From Ligilactobacillus acidipiscis DSM 15836 (GTDB lineage: Bacteria > Bacillota > Bacilli > Lactobacillales > Lactobacillaceae): DNA of 58,587 nt. The notes beneath the pieces were generated by a model. It saw only the letters and a program-made list of their open reading frames with translations, made no database searches and had not been told where the DNA came from. A program made the position numbers and the translations under genes. The stretch covers positions 1 to 58,587 of the forward strand of contig NZ_AZFI01000001.1 in assembly GCF_001435755.1 (NCBI RefSeq), given 5' to 3'. Positions 1 to 9,849 of the stretch are shown here, piece by piece. Position 1 is the stretch's first letter; every line of letters starts with the position of its first letter.

Positions 1-32
1 ATCAACACTATTTGACAAAGTCCCAGAAAAAA

Positions 33-1157
33 TTATTTTTTAAACCTATCGAAAAATGATCCATCGCCCGATGGTTTTTCTCCTGAAGCAGCTGCAAGAT
101 CATGCAATGCTTCCTTTTGCTTTTTATTAAGTCTTTGTGGAGTAACGACCTTCACAGTGACACGTTCATCACCATTGCCCTTACCTCTTAAACGAGGAGC
201 TCCCTTACCACGCAAACGGAAAGTAGTATTAGTTTGTGTTCCGGCAGGTATCGTTAGTTTGACCTTGCCATGCACAGTTTTGACTTCAATTTCATCACCA
301 AGTGCTGCTTGTACAAAAGAAATATCCTGATCTAAATAGATCTCTGCTCCATCACGTTTATAGATCTTGCTTGGCGCAACGGTAAAGATAATATATAGAT
401 CCCCATATGGTCCGCCATTTTGACCAGCTTCACCTTGGCCTTGCAAACGCATTTGATTGCCATCTTCAACCCCTGCAGGAACCGTGACTTCGACTGCATG
501 ATTTTCTTGCACTCTACCGGTGCCATGACAAGTATCACATTTTTCCTTGATTTCTTTACCAGTACCGTTACACTTATCACATTGTTGCTGTGTCATTACA
601 CGTCCGAGTGGTGTTTGACGCTGAACCTGAATAAACCCACGGCCACCACATTTAGAACAAGTCTCCGGCGATGTGCCCGGTTTAGCACCGTTCCCGCCGC
701 AAGTCTTACACTGTGCCTCACGCGTATAATCAACAGTCGTTTTCTTACCAAAAATAGCTTCCTCAAAAGTGAGATGCATCTCATATTGCAAGTCGCGTCC
801 CTGACGAGGACCATTTTGATTTCGTTCACGGCCGCCGCCACCAAAGAATGAACCAAAAATATCGTCAAATCCACCAAAATCACCAAAACCGCCTTGGTCA
901 AAGCCGCCGAAGCCGCCACCACCAAAACCGCCTTGTTGGTCAGTTGAGCCAAATTGATCATATTGAGCTTTCTTTTTCTCATCACCCAAAATATCATAGG
1001 CTTCGTTAACTTCTTTAAATTTTTCCTCTGCGCCCGGTTCATGATTTAGATCCGGGTGATACTTCTTAGATAATTTCCGGTATGCTTTCTTTATTTCATC
1101 AGCAGAAGCATCCTTGGAAACTCCAAGAACTTCATATGGATCTTTTTGCTCAGCCAT
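33..1157 (-). CDS. dnaJ: Chaperone protein DnaJ (Hsp40)
   Basis: Co-chaperone that delivers unfolded proteins to DnaK and stimulates its ATPase. The 374 residues show the full type I layout: a J domain (1-70) with the HPD triad at 34-36, a Gly/Phe-rich linker (about 71-115), four CxxCxGxG zinc-binding repeats ([32 protein letters not shown]) and the C-terminal substrate-binding domain. The ATG is preceded by GGAGGACGGAT. It is the last gene of the hrcA-grpE-dnaK-dnaJ order, but a terminator-like hairpin separates it from dnaK, so its expression may be lower or partly uncoupled. Length and motifs are normal for the family. Confidence 0.98.
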   Translation of the reverse strand: MAEQKDPYEVLGVSKDASADEIKKAYRKLSKKYHPDLNHEPGAEEKFKEVNEAYDILGDEKKKAQYDQFGSTDQQGGFGGGGFGGFDQGGFGDFGGFDDIFGSFFGGGGRERNQNGPRQGRDLQYEMHLTFEEAIFGKKTTVDYTREAQCKTCGGNGAKPGTSPETCSKCGGRGFIQVQRQTPLGRVMTQQQCDKCNGTGKEIKEKCDTCHGTGRVQENHAVEVTVPAGVEDGNQMRLQGQGEAGQNGGPYGDLYIIFTVAPSKIYKRDGAEIYLDQDISFVQAALGDEIEVKTVHGKVKLTIPAGTQTNTTFRLRGKGAPRLRGKGNGDERVTVKVVTPQRLNKKQKEALHDLAAASGEKPSGDGSFFDRFKK

Positions 1158-1211
1158 ATCCGTCCTCCAAATTAATTCATCTTACGTCCCTTTAGCTTAT
1201 CACATCTATAT

Positions 1212-1248
1212 CCAAATAAAAAGCCAAAGTCCACTAACGGACTTCGAC
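1212..1248 (-). terminator. Terminator-like hairpin between dnaK and dnaJ
   Basis: Read on the minus strand, a 10-bp stem (two G-U pairs) closes a six-base loop: GUCGAAGUCC / GGACUUUGGC with loop GUUAGU, followed directly by UUUUUAUUU. This is the form of an intrinsic terminator placed between two genes of one heat-shock operon. It probably ends part of the hrcA-grpE-dnaK transcripts. Confidence 0.8.
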
Positions 1249-1270
1249 CTTTTAAATTACAGCTAACTAA

Positions 1271-3130
1271 TTAGTTCTTGTCGTCCGGATCGACTTCTTT
1301 AAAATCACCGTTTACGGTACCGTCATCATTGGAACCATTGTTATCTGATGACGAATTATCAGCAGCACCGTCTTGAGCTTTTTGGGCATCCTGAGCTTGT
1401 TGATAAAGTTTAACTGACATATCCTGGACTAATTTAGTTAAGTCATCTTTCTTAGTCTTCATGTCGTCAACATTATTTGCTTCTTGAGCCTTCTTCAACT
1501 CATCACGAGCATCTTTGATCTTTTGAACTTCGTCTTCACCGACAGCTTTGTTGTCTTTGACTTCATCCAAAGTCTTATCCGTCTGGAAGATCAGTTGATC
1601 GACTTCATTTTTCAAGTCAACTTCTTCTTTACGCTTCTTGTCGTTCTCTTCGTTTTCTTTAGCTTCATTGACCATACGATCAATTTCTTCATCAGAAAGG
1701 CCGGAAGAACTCTTGATAGTGATCTTTTGTTCTTTATTTGTGCCAAGGTCCTTAGCAGAAACATTAACAATACCGTTCTTATCAATATCAAATGAAACCT
1801 GGATCTGTGGAACACCACGAGGAGCAGCAGGAATATCTGTCAATTGGAAACGACCTAATGTCTTATTATCTGCAGCCATTGGACGTTCACCTTGTAAAAC
1901 ATGAATATCTACAGCTGGTTGGTTATCTGCAGCCGTTGAAAATGTCTGTGACTTCGATGTTGGGATCGTAGTATTACGATCGATCAACTTAGTGAAGACA
2001 CCGCCCATTGTTTCAATACCTAATGAAAGTGGTGTAACATCAAGTAAAACAACATCCTTAACATCACCAGTGATCACACCGGCTTGAATAGCAGCACCTA
2101 AAGCGACAGCTTCGTCAGGGTTAACCGATTCGTTTGGTTGATGACCAGTTTCTTTTTCAACTAATTCCTTAACAGCAGGGATACGTGTTGAACCGCCGAC
2201 CAAAATAACTTCATCAATATCACCAGTCGACAAATCAGCATCAGATAGGGCATTTCGAACAGGAATACGTGTTCTTTCAACCAAATCAGCTGTTAATTCA
2301 TTAAACTTAGCACGTGTCAATGTTGTTTCCAAATGCAAAGGCCCTGCTTGTCCAGCAGTAATAAATGGCAAAGAAATTTGGGCTGAAGAAATACCAGAAA
2401 GGTCTTTTTTAGCTTTTTCAGCAGCATCCTTTAAACGTTGCATTGCCATCTTGTCCTTAGAAAGGTCGATCCCATTTTCTTGTTTAAAGTTATCAACTAA
2501 CCAGTTGATGATCTTATTATCGAAATCATCACCACCAAGGTGTGTATCACCATTAGTAGAAAGTACTTGGAATACCCCATCACCTAATTCAAGGATAGAA
2601 ACATCAAATGTACCACCACCAAGGTCATAAACCATGATCTTTTCGTCTTTGCCAGTTTTATCTAAACCATAAGCTAAAGCCGCAGCAGTAGGTTCGTTAA
2701 CAATTCTTTCAACTTTCAGACCAGCAATTTTACCAGCGTCTTTAGTTGCTTGACGTTGTGAATCATTAAAGTATGCAGGAACAGTAATAACTGCTTGAGA
2801 AACTGATTCACCCAAATATGATTCTGCATAATTTTTAATGTGTTGTAAAATCATAGCAGAAATTTCTTGTGGAGTATATTCCTTGCCGTTGACCGAAACT
2901 TTATAATTTTCTTCTCCCATGTGACTCTTGATCGAAGAAACTGTATCTGGGTTAGTGATGGCCTGGCGTTTAGCAACTTCACCAACTTGTGTTTCACCAT
3001 CTTTAAAGGACACTACAGAAGGAGTTGTCCGATTTCCTTCAGGATTAGTGATGATCTTTGCATCTTTACCTTCAAGAACAGCAACTGCAGAGTTTGTGGT
3101 CCCTAAATCAATACCAATAACTTTTGACAT
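1271..3130 (-). CDS. dnaK: Chaperone protein DnaK (Hsp70)
   Basis: ATP-dependent Hsp70 chaperone of the cytoplasm, working with DnaJ and GrpE. The 619-residue protein begins with the phosphate-1 motif GIDLGTTNS, has [12 protein letters not shown] and [12 protein letters not shown] in the nucleotide-binding domain (1 to about 360), then the beta-sandwich substrate-binding domain (about 365-480) and a helical lid. The last 35 residues are Asp/Asn/Ser-rich and end KEVDPDDKN, a disordered tail of the usual type. The ATG follows GAGAGGTAGAATTGT. It lies 52 bp downstream of grpE with no hairpin between them, so the two are co-transcribed. Confidence 0.98.
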   Translation of the reverse strand: MSKVIGIDLGTTNSAVAVLEGKDAKIITNPEGNRTTPSVVSFKDGETQVGEVAKRQAITNPDTVSSIKSHMGEENYKVSVNGKEYTPQEISAMILQHIKNYAESYLGESVSQAVITVPAYFNDSQRQATKDAGKIAGLKVERIVNEPTAAALAYGLDKTGKDEKIMVYDLGGGTFDVSILELGDGVFQVLSTNGDTHLGGDDFDNKIINWLVDNFKQENGIDLSKDKMAMQRLKDAAEKAKKDLSGISSAQISLPFITAGQAGPLHLETTLTRAKFNELTADLVERTRIPVRNALSDADLSTGDIDEVILVGGSTRIPAVKELVEKETGHQPNESVNPDEAVALGAAIQAGVITGDVKDVVLLDVTPLSLGIETMGGVFTKLIDRNTTIPTSKSQTFSTAADNQPAVDIHVLQGERPMAADNKTLGRFQLTDIPAAPRGVPQIQVSFDIDKNGIVNVSAKDLGTNKEQKITIKSSSGLSDEEIDRMVNEAKENEENDKKRKEEVDLKNEVDQLIFQTDKTLDEVKDNKAVGEDEVQKIKDARDELKKAQEANNVDDMKTKKDDLTKLVQDMSVKLYQQAQDAQKAQDGAADNSSSDNNGSNDDGTVNGDFKEVDPDDKN

Positions 3131-3182
3131 ACAATTCTACCTCTCTTAAAAATTAATTTTTCAATATTTTTAATAACATTAT

Positions 3183-3776
3183 TTATTGTGCAACAACTAC
3201 CATTGCAGGCCTTAAGACACGGTCTTTAAGCATATATCCTTCTTGATAAACTTCAACAACTGTGTCTGCTTTTTGCCCTTTTTGCACTGGCACTGTTTTA
3301 ACAGCCTGATGGAAGTTAGGGTCAAACTTTTCATTCAAAGAATTCATTTTAACGACGTGATTGTTTGAAAGTGCGTTTTGAATATCGTTGGCAACCATTT
3401 CTACGCCCTTTTTCAACTGCTTAGAGCTTTTATCATCAACTTCAATTTCTAAAGCACGTTTCAAATTATCAACAGCCGGCAAAATTGCCTTTGCAATCTC
3501 TTGACCTTGATATCTTAACAAGCGTTCCTGCTCTTTTTTATAGCGGTTTTGCATATTAACTATCTCGGCTTCTGCACGTAAATACTTATCTTCTGTCTCA
3601 TCCAGCTTTTGGGATAGTTCATCTATTTTAGCTTGTTTTGTATCAATCTTTTTTGTTTGAGCTTCTTCATTATTAACTGCTTTGTTGCCATCTTCTGGTT
3701 GTTTCACTGCAGCATCTGAAGCAGAGTCTTTCTTTACTTTCTCAGGTTTTTCGCTCAAATTTTTTTCATCGGCCAA
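3183..3776 (-). CDS. grpE: Nucleotide exchange factor GrpE
   Basis: Exchanges ADP for ATP on DnaK and acts as a dimer. At 197 residues it has a charged, low-complexity N-terminus (1-45), a long predicted coiled coil (about 45-100) and the C-terminal beta domain with the family signature GYMLKDRVLRPAMVVV near the end. The start is TTG (TTG GCC GAT), placed after AAAGGGG with normal spacing; no ATG fits better. It is the second gene of the hrcA operon, 17 bp after hrcA, so it should be under HrcA/CIRCE control. Confidence 0.96.
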   Translation of the reverse strand: MADEKNLSEKPEKVKKDSASDAAVKQPEDGNKAVNNEEAQTKKIDTKQAKIDELSQKLDETEDKYLRAEAEIVNMQNRYKKEQERLLRYQGQEIAKAILPAVDNLKRALEIEVDDKSSKQLKKGVEMVANDIQNALSNNHVVKMNSLNEKFDPNFHQAVKTVPVQKGQKADTVVEVYQEGYMLKDRVLRPAMVVVAQ

Positions 3777-3793
3777 ATTAACACCCCTTTTCT

Positions 3794-4828
3794 TTAATCA
3801 TTAAAGTCACGATAATAATTGCTGAGCCGCTGTGATAGTTCAGACCGCAACGCATCAATTAAACCCAAGGCCTTAGAATATTGCATGTTTGTTGGTCCTA
3901 GAATGGCAATTAAACCTTCGCCATTATTACCATCGTGATATTTAGCAGAAATCAGACTATAATCGGTCAACACATTATCATCCGCTAATTCATCACCGAT
4001 CATCACAGCAAAATCACGTTTAGTATTCAAGAGTTCGCCTAAACTAGAGCTGTGATCGACAAAACTATAAATCGATTTGACCTGCTCAATATTATCGCTG
4101 GTCAAATAATTCAACAAGTTTTTCTTGCCGTCGACAAAGACTTGCTGATGAAAAGCCCGACTCAATACATTATCAAAGACATCTAGCAAACTGATCGATC
4201 CACGTAAATAATTACGTAGCTTAGGCGCATTCGATTGCAGCCTAGCACTCACTTCTTCGATCGGTAAGCCAACAACTTCTTCATTGATCAAACGAACGAC
4301 CGCTTCTAATTGATCACCATGGATACCCAAGGGTACATTGTAGACTTGGCTGTCCACAGTGCCATCATTAGTTACCATGATCAACATTACCTGGGAACTG
4401 CCCAAAGGCACCAAACGAAATCCTTCAAGCTTGACATCTTTCGAACCAGGTTTTAAAGAAATTGCCGTATAATCTGTCATTTCAGACAAAAGCCTTGCAG
4501 ACATAGCAATGATTTCGTCGACCTTCGAAAAATTGTTAGCCAGTGCACTATGAATAACTTCCAGGGCGCTTTGATCGATTTTAGTTGGCTTGACCAAATT
4601 ATCGATATAGTAGCGATAACCGCTTAACGATGGAACTCTTCCAGAACTTAAATGTTCTTTCATAATATACCCAGCTTGCTCTAAAACAGCCATCTCATTC
4701 CTGATCGTCGCAGAACTGACATGTACAGGTAATTGCTCTTGCAATTTTTTTGAGCCGATCGGCTGACCGACATTAGCATAGTCCTGAATGATCGTCTCCA
4801 AAATCAGTAATTGTCTTTCTGTTAACAT
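3794..4828 (-). CDS. hrcA: Heat-inducible transcription repressor HrcA
   Basis: Repressor of class I heat-shock genes; it binds CIRCE and needs GroEL for activity. The protein (344 residues from the chosen start) has an N-terminal winged-helix domain (about 1-90, beginning MLTERQLLILETIIQDY) and the dimerisation and inserted domains typical of HrcA. An upstream in-frame GTG would add ten residues but lies inside the CIRCE element, so I use the ATG that follows AGAGGTGATTGTG. It is the first gene of hrcA-grpE-dnaK-dnaJ and is autoregulated through the CIRCE between its promoter and start. Confidence 0.96.
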   Translation of the reverse strand: MLTERQLLILETIIQDYANVGQPIGSKKLQEQLPVHVSSATIRNEMAVLEQAGYIMKEHLSSGRVPSLSGYRYYIDNLVKPTKIDQSALEVIHSALANNFSKVDEIIAMSARLLSEMTDYTAISLKPGSKDVKLEGFRLVPLGSSQVMLIMVTNDGTVDSQVYNVPLGIHGDQLEAVVRLINEEVVGLPIEEVSARLQSNAPKLRNYLRGSISLLDVFDNVLSRAFHQQVFVDGKKNLLNYLTSDNIEQVKSIYSFVDHSSSLGELLNTKRDFAVMIGDELADDNVLTDYSLISAKYHDGNNGEGLIAILGPTNMQYSKALGLIDALRSELSQRLSNYYRDFND

Positions 4829-4844
4829 CACAATCACCTCTTTT

Positions 4845-4871
4845 TTAGCACTTAACACTCTTGAGTGCTAA
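4845..4871 (-). promoter_or_regulatory. CIRCE operator of the hrcA operon
   Basis: The inverted repeat TTAGCACTT-N9-GAGTGCTAA matches the CIRCE consensus TTAGCACTC-N9-GAGTGCTAA with one mismatch in one arm. It sits just downstream of the -10 box and upstream of the hrcA ribosome binding site, the standard place for HrcA repression. Coordinates may be off by one base. Confidence 0.95.
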
Positions 4872-4881
4872 GTCAATTATT

Positions 4882-4910
4882 AATATACACGACATTAATT
4901 GAAACGTCAA
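4882..4910 (-). promoter_or_regulatory. Sigma-A promoter of the hrcA operon
   Basis: On the minus strand TTGACG, 17 bp, TATATT. It is the only strong promoter before hrcA, and the CIRCE follows within about 10 bp of the -10 box. Confidence 0.85.
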
Positions 4911-4937
4911 GAAAAGTCAATGTTTTTTGCGAACTTT

Positions 4938-5918
4938 TCATTTAGCCTTACAAGCTTGTGTTAAAGCTTCTACTGGGGACTTATCCTGCAAAAATTCACG
5001 AGATTTTTTTTCATCTTTTTTCATTTGGTTAATCAATTCCTCGACACCTGAAAACTTGACTGAGGAGCGTAAGTACTTGAACCATTGAACTCTCACATTT
5101 TTATCATAGAAATCACACTTAACATCGAACAAATTAATTTCAACAGTCAAATCATTGCTGAGCCCAAAAGTTTCGTTGTGACTAACAGAAGCCATTCCAT
5201 CGAACCATTCATTATCTATATTCACTTTAACTGCATAGACACCGATCGCCGGAAGTTTTTGCCGCAAGGCACTATCAACATTGATCGTGGGAAACCCTAA
5301 CTTTCGCCCACGTGCTTTACCATGAACAACAGTACCCGAAATTTCAAAAGGATAACCTAACAATTCATTGACTTTCATCATTTTTCCTTGATCTAAAGCA
5401 TGCTTGATTTGTGTCGAGCCCACTTTTTCAGAACCGTCTTGCAACTCTGGCACTTCACATACCCTAAATCTACCAGCTGCATAATCAACTAAAGTTTTCA
5501 TGTTCGCCACACTGGCTTTGCCATAAGTAAAATCAAACCCCGCCACTGCTTCAACTACATTCAAACCAACTATATATTTATTTACAAAATCTTTTGGACT
5601 CATTGGTACTAAATTTTGATTAAATTCAACTACGTAAGTTAGGTCAACACCAATTTTTGAAAATAATTCTAGTTTACGATTCAAGAGCGTCAAATAGCGT
5701 ACCTTTGCTGGATCAAGATCTTGATAGGCAATTTTTGGATAACGATCAAAGGTCATGACTGCTAACTTAATGTTTTTTTCTTGGGCTATTTTTTTAGCAG
5801 TCTTAATAACCCTTTGATGTCCACGGTGGACGCCGTCAAAAAAACCTAATGCTAGAACAATTGGTTCAGAAGGTATTAGGTCTTTATCGTATGGCTCTGA
5901 TAAATTAATAACTTGCAT
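4938..5918 (-). CDS. ribF: Bifunctional riboflavin kinase / FAD synthetase RibF
   Basis: Makes FMN from riboflavin and then FAD. The N-terminal half carries the adenylyltransferase motif LGFFDGVHRGHQRVI near residue 27; the C-terminal half carries the flavokinase signature GRKLGFPTIN near residue 205. The length of about 326 residues is normal. The start is the second of two close ATGs, seven bases after AGAGG; the first, two codons upstream, is also possible. It follows truB with a 13-bp gap, the usual truB-ribF pair at the end of the nusA-infB cluster. Confidence 0.96.
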   Translation of the reverse strand: MQVINLSEPYDKDLIPSEPIVLALGFFDGVHRGHQRVIKTAKKIAQEKNIKLAVMTFDRYPKIAYQDLDPAKVRYLTLLNRKLELFSKIGVDLTYVVEFNQNLVPMSPKDFVNKYIVGLNVVEAVAGFDFTYGKASVANMKTLVDYAAGRFRVCEVPELQDGSEKVGSTQIKHALDQGKMMKVNELLGYPFEISGTVVHGKARGRKLGFPTINVDSALRQKLPAIGVYAVKVNIDNEWFDGMASVSHNETFGLSNDLTVEINLFDVKCDFYDKNVRVQWFKYLRSSVKFSGVEELINQMKKDEKKSREFLQDKSPVEALTQACKAK

Positions 5919-5931
5919 TTTCATTCCTCTT

Positions 5932-6852
5932 TCAGACTAAATCTATCATTTGCTCAGGTTGATATCTTTTTTTAGGCCTGTTGTAAAAATAAACACACCG
6001 TGCACGCCCCTCATAAAACAAAACAAGTTTGTTTTGCAGTTCACCTTTAAGTTGGTTTTGCACACTTTCGGGACTTAAAAAGCCGCCATTTTGAATGATC
6101 TTCCATTCATCAACAGATAATTCGTACTGCGGATATTTTTTCAAGGCGTGACTGACGGGCTTTAAAATTTGTTCCAGCTGTTGTTCATCCATTTCACTTA
6201 ACTTTTTTAAGCTAATCGATTCCTCAATTGAAAAACCACCACTTTTTAGTCTAGTTAAGTCAGACATCACTGCAGGTACACCTAATTTTTTCCCTAAATC
6301 AACCGCTAGTGTCCGTACATATGTCCCCTTTTGACAACCAACTTCAAAAAAGATTTTTTGTTGTTTTTTTTCCTGATCGTAAACTGTTGGACTGGTTTGT
6401 TTGAAATAGTCTACGGTCACTTGACGCTCAGGCCGTTTGACCGGTTCATTGTGCCGAGCGTAATCGTATAGACGGCGGCCGTTAACTTTAATAGCTGAGT
6501 ACATCGGTGGGATCTGAATCTGCGTACCCGTCAACTCTCTCATCTTTTCGTCTATTTGGTCGGCAGATATTCGTTTTTCAATTTCTTCTTTAGTAATAAT
6601 TTTTCCTTCAAGATCTTCAGTTTCGGTCGCAAATCCTAATGTGATCTCTCCTTGATATATTTTACCAGAATCCATTAAATAGTTAACGACCTTGGTTGCT
6701 TTTCCAATACATATTGGTAAAACGCCATCAACATTAGGATCTAGTGTTCCTGAATGACCAACTTTACCTGTTTTGAAGATTTTCCTGCACTTGAAAACTG
6801 CGTCATTACTTGTCATTCCTCTTTCTTTATATAAAGGCAAAATACCTTCCAT
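5932..6852 (-). CDS. truB: tRNA pseudouridine-55 synthase TruB
   Basis: Isomerises U55 in the T-loop of tRNAs. The catalytic Asp lies in GHSGTLDPNVDGVLP near residue 40; KVNGRRLYDYAR and the RTLAVDLG region also fit the family. The protein is 306 residues from the chosen ATG, which follows GAGGGGATTTTG; an upstream in-frame start at 6876 has no ribosome site. The terminator-like hairpin between it and rbfA suggests that truB-ribF gets only readthrough or has a weak promoter of its own. Confidence 0.97.
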   Translation of the reverse strand: MEGILPLYKERGMTSNDAVFKCRKIFKTGKVGHSGTLDPNVDGVLPICIGKATKVVNYLMDSGKIYQGEITLGFATETEDLEGKIITKEEIEKRISADQIDEKMRELTGTQIQIPPMYSAIKVNGRRLYDYARHNEPVKRPERQVTVDYFKQTSPTVYDQEKKQQKIFFEVGCQKGTYVRTLAVDLGKKLGVPAVMSDLTRLKSGGFSIEESISLKKLSEMDEQQLEQILKPVSHALKKYPQYELSVDEWKIIQNGGFLSPESVQNQLKGELQNKLVLFYEGRARCVYFYNRPKKRYQPEQMIDLV

Positions 6853-6924
6853 CAAAATCCCCTCATTTTTGGTCACTAATTTTTTCTGTTCTAAAATTGG
6901 TTTACTTTAAAAGCAACCGCGTCT

Positions 6925-6966
6925 TTTTTTAAAAGAAAACCGCTACAAAACAATGTTTTGCAGCGG
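6925..6966 (-). terminator. Intrinsic terminator between rbfA and truB
   Basis: On the minus strand CCGCU-G-CAAAAC pairs with GUUUUG-U-AGCGG around loop AUU, followed by UUUUCUUUU. It is a strong hairpin with one internal mismatch, ending the rimP-nusA-infB-rbfA transcript. Confidence 0.85.
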
Positions 6967-7041
6967 CCTGTCGTCAAAGATGTTTTAGGTATGGGACAAC
7001 TTGATTTTTCTAGTTATCCATCAAAACACCTTCAGTAATAT

Positions 7042-7398
7042 CTATTGTTCCTCCTGATGCAGCTTACGCAACAATTCATCAATATGCTCACCATATCGTT
7101 CTGATTTATCCTGTTTGAATTCAATTTCTGGAGTAACATAAATGCTTAATCTATGTCCCAGTTCTCCTCTGATCAAACCTGTAGCCTTTTTTAAGCCTTT
7201 GGCTGTTTTCTCCTGATCAGAAGCCAAATCAGACAAAATACTGTAATATATTGTCGCCTGTTGCAGATCACCAGTGACATCAACGCCTGTGATCGTCACA
7301 CCTTGAATACGTGGATCACGGACACGTTTTTGCAATATATCATTGACTTCACGCTGAATTTCTTGCGCTAATCTGCCAACACGTATCTGTTGTGCCAT
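7042..7398 (-). CDS. rbfA: Ribosome-binding factor RbfA
   Basis: Small KH-like protein that binds the 30S subunit during 16S rRNA maturation and is important at low temperature. It has 118 residues, beginning MAQQIRVGRLAQEIQREVNDI and containing the conserved RDPRIQGVTITGVDVTGDL stretch. The ATG used follows AAAGGAGGATAATG; the codon before it (also ATG) is too close to the Shine-Dalgarno. It is the last gene before the terminator at 6925-6966. Confidence 0.96.
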   Translation of the reverse strand: MAQQIRVGRLAQEIQREVNDILQKRVRDPRIQGVTITGVDVTGDLQQATIYYSILSDLASDQEKTAKGLKKATGLIRGELGHRLSIYVTPEIEFKQDKSERYGEHIDELLRKLHQEEQ

Positions 7399-7428
7399 CA
7401 TTATCCTCCTTTAAATTCTTTGCAAGGT

Positions 7429-7454
7429 TAATAATAGCCGTCAGTCAGCTATTA
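7429..7454 (-). other. Hairpin overlapping the infB stop codon
   Basis: The sequence ATAATAGC-N9-GCTATTAT is a perfect 8-bp stem located between infB and rbfA and reaching into the infB stop codon. No U-tract follows, so it is not a terminator; it may be an RNA stability or processing element. Confidence 0.4.
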
Positions 7455-9773
7455 TCGAACTGGTACTTCTTCCATAATATATGACTCGATTTGATCTCCA
7501 ACCTTGATATCATTATATTTTTCGATCATCAAGCCGCATTCATAACCTTGTTTAACTTGTTTAACATCATCTTTAAAGCGTTTCAAACTAGCCAAATTAC
7601 CCTCATAAATCACAATACCATCACGGATCACACGGACACCACTATCACGTTGGATATAACCGTTAGTGACAAAACCGCCACCGATTGTACCAAGCTTAGA
7701 AACTTTATAAGTCTCACGGATCTCAACTTGACCTGTGATTTTTTCTTCATACTCGGGTTCAAGCATCCCTTTCATAGCAGTCTCTATCTCATCGATTGCT
7801 TTATAAATAACATTATGCAAACGAATATCAACTTTATCAGACTCAGCTTGAGCACGAGGTGTAGGACGGACATTAAAGCCGACAATAATTGCGTTAGAAG
7901 CCTCTGCTAAAGTAACATCACTTTCATTAATAGCACCAACAGCTTCATGAATAATATTGACCCGGACACCTTCAACATCGATTTTCTTGAAACTTTGTGC
8001 TAAAGCTTCTACAGAGCCTTGAACGTCCGCCTTAATGATCACGCTAACTTCTTTCATTTCCCCTTCTTTTAAGGCATCAAACAAATTGTCCAAAGTTACA
8101 TGGTTAGTCTTTTGACGTTCACGTAAAACTGCTTGTTCAGCACGTTTTTCACCGGCCGCACGTGCAGTTTTTTCATCATCAAAGGCCACAAATCTGTCCC
8201 CTGAATCAGGGACGTCACTGAGTCCAGTAATTTCAACAGGAGTTGCCGGAGTTGCTTCCTTGATTCGTTTGCCACGAGCATTTGTCATCGTCCGAACGCG
8301 ACCAAAGGTATCTCCAACAACGATTGGATCACCAGTATGCAACGTACCTTGCTGTACAAGCAGTGAAGCAACTGGGCCCTTGCCTTTATCCAAACGTGCT
8401 TCGATCACAGAGCCAGCCCCATGTTGTTCTGGGTTAGCCTTTAATTCGAGCATTTCAGATTCTAGTAAGATCATATCCAATAATTCATCAATGTTTTTAC
8501 CAAATTTGGCAGAAATTTCAACGAAAATCGTATCGCCGCCCCAACTTTCAGGGATCAACTCATATTCAGCCAGCTGTTCCATAACATGATTAGGGTTAGC
8601 TCCCGGCTTATCGATCTTATTCACAGCTACGATGATCGGTACATCAGCAGCTTTAGCATGGTTGATAGCCTCGATCGTCTGCGGCATAACACCATCATCT
8701 GCAGCAACTACCAGAATAGTAATATCAGTGATATCCGCACCACGAGCACGCATATTAGTAAAGGCAGCATGACCTGGAGTATCCAAGAATGTGATCGTCT
8801 TATCATCATGATGCAATTGATAAGCACCGATATGCTGCGTGATACCTCCAGCTTCTCCCTCAGTAATATGAGAATTACGCAACCTATCAAGCAAGGTTGT
8901 TTTACCATGGTCAACATGTCCCATGATCGTAACAACTGGTGGTCTTGATACTAAATGCTCTTGGTTTTTCTGTTCATCTTCAAAGAACTTGTCGATATTA
9001 GAAACATCAACTTGAACTTTTTCTTCAGCTTCGATCCCATAATCTGCAGCCAAGATCTCGATCGTATCCTTATCAAGAGATTGGTTTTGGTTGACCATCA
9101 CGCCCATCATAAAGAGTTTCTTGATGATCTCAGCAGGTTCACGGTGAATCTTTTTTGCAATATCAGCTACATTCATTCCGACTGTATAGATCAATTTGTC
9201 TGGCAATGGTTTATTCTTACGTTGTGAAACAGGATTATGCTTGATCTTCACATTGCGATTATTCTTGCGGTTATTATTGCGCCGATTCTTCTTTTTAAAA
9301 TTCTTGTTACGATTGTTATTGTTGTTATTTGAATTGTTAAAACGATTATTTGAACGCGGGTTTCCTGAGCGTACATTACGCGTTCCATTATTTTTGGAGC
9401 TATTTTCATTCTTAGAATGATTATTTTGATTATTTACCGGACGGTTATTTGAACCATTATGTTCAGGTTTGCCTGAATTATGGTTTTGACTATGCTGTTT
9501 TGAGCCGTTATTTCTGGCATTTCTATTTCCATTCTGTTGATTTTTTGGAGCAACGGCCTTTTTAGCATGCTCATTTTTCTTATTGTTATTTGTTTTTTGC
9601 GCAGGAGCTTTTTTCTTAGGTTGATAAAATTCCCGAATCTGCCGCTCTTCGTTTTCACCTAAAACCGACATATGATTTCCAACACTAAAACCCTTATCTT
9701 CTGCAACTTTAATAATATCTTTGCTGTTTACATTTAATTCTTTCGCTAACTCATAAATTCGTTTTTTGCTCAT
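7452..9773 (-). CDS. infB: Translation initiation factor IF-2
   Basis: GTPase that brings formyl-Met-tRNA to the 30S subunit. The 773 residues comprise an N-terminal IF2_N-type helix domain (1-52), a very Asn/Lys/Arg-rich disordered linker (about 55-185), a second IF2_N domain (about 190-250), the G domain (GHVDHGKT 285-292, DTPGH 331-335, NKID 385-388), and domains II-IV, with the C-terminal fMet-tRNA-binding part. The ATG follows GGAGGTTGATGGT. It sits between ylxQ and rbfA as in other Firmicutes. The linker contains runs of Asn and is compositionally unlike the rest. Confidence 0.98.
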   Translation of the reverse strand: MSKKRIYELAKELNVNSKDIIKVAEDKGFSVGNHMSVLGENEERQIREFYQPKKKAPAQKTNNNKKNEHAKKAVAPKNQQNGNRNARNNGSKQHSQNHNSGKPEHNGSNNRPVNNQNNHSKNENSSKNNGTRNVRSGNPRSNNRFNNSNNNNNNRNKNFKKKNRRNNNRKNNRNVKIKHNPVSQRKNKPLPDKLIYTVGMNVADIAKKIHREPAEIIKKLFMMGVMVNQNQSLDKDTIEILAADYGIEAEEKVQVDVSNIDKFFEDEQKNQEHLVSRPPVVTIMGHVDHGKTTLLDRLRNSHITEGEAGGITQHIGAYQLHHDDKTITFLDTPGHAAFTNMRARGADITDITILVVAADDGVMPQTIEAINHAKAADVPIIVAVNKIDKPGANPNHVMEQLAEYELIPESWGGDTIFVEISAKFGKNIDELLDMILLESEMLELKANPEQHGAGSVIEARLDKGKGPVASLLVQQGTLHTGDPIVVGDTFGRVRTMTNARGKRIKEATPATPVEITGLSDVPDSGDRFVAFDDEKTARAAGEKRAEQAVLRERQKTNHVTLDNLFDALKEGEMKEVSVIIKADVQGSVEALAQSFKKIDVEGVRVNIIHEAVGAINESDVTLAEASNAIIVGFNVRPTPRAQAESDKVDIRLHNVIYKAIDEIETAMKGMLEPEYEEKITGQVEIRETYKVSKLGTIGGGFVTNGYIQRDSGVRVIRDGIVIYEGNLASLKRFKDDVKQVKQGYECGLMIEKYNDIKVGDQIESYIMEEVPVR

Positions 9774-9785
9774 ACCATCAACCTC

Positions 9786-9848
9786 CGATTAGATTCTGCG
9801 GAGCATCTGTCCGACCGCAACGAATCAAACGATACTCCGTTTGATCCG
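9786..9848 (-). other. Structured ylxQ-infB intergenic RNA
   Basis: The 76-bp gap holds a perfect stem-loop (forward ATCAAACG-ATACTC-CGTTTGAT, about 9826-9847) enclosed by further GCGGA/TCCGC complementarity. No T-tract follows. It could be an RNA element affecting infB translation or processing; I do not recognise it as a named family. Confidence 0.4.
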
Positions 9849-9849
9849 C

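Noticed and set aside
420-851. Plus-strand ORF opposite dnaJ
   Set aside because: It lies antisense within a fully conserved dnaJ, has no ribosome site and encodes a low-complexity Thr/Leu/Phe-rich peptide typical of shadow frames.
9196-9420. Leu/Arg/Phe-rich plus-strand ORF opposite infB
   Set aside because: Its composition is the reverse-strand reading of the Asn/Lys/Arg-rich IF-2 linker; there is no Shine-Dalgarno or family motif.
9219-9608. Possible CRISPR or tandem repeat in the AT-rich infB linker
   Set aside because: The repeats are short AAT/AAC codon runs, with no constant repeat-spacer structure; it is a protein low-complexity region.
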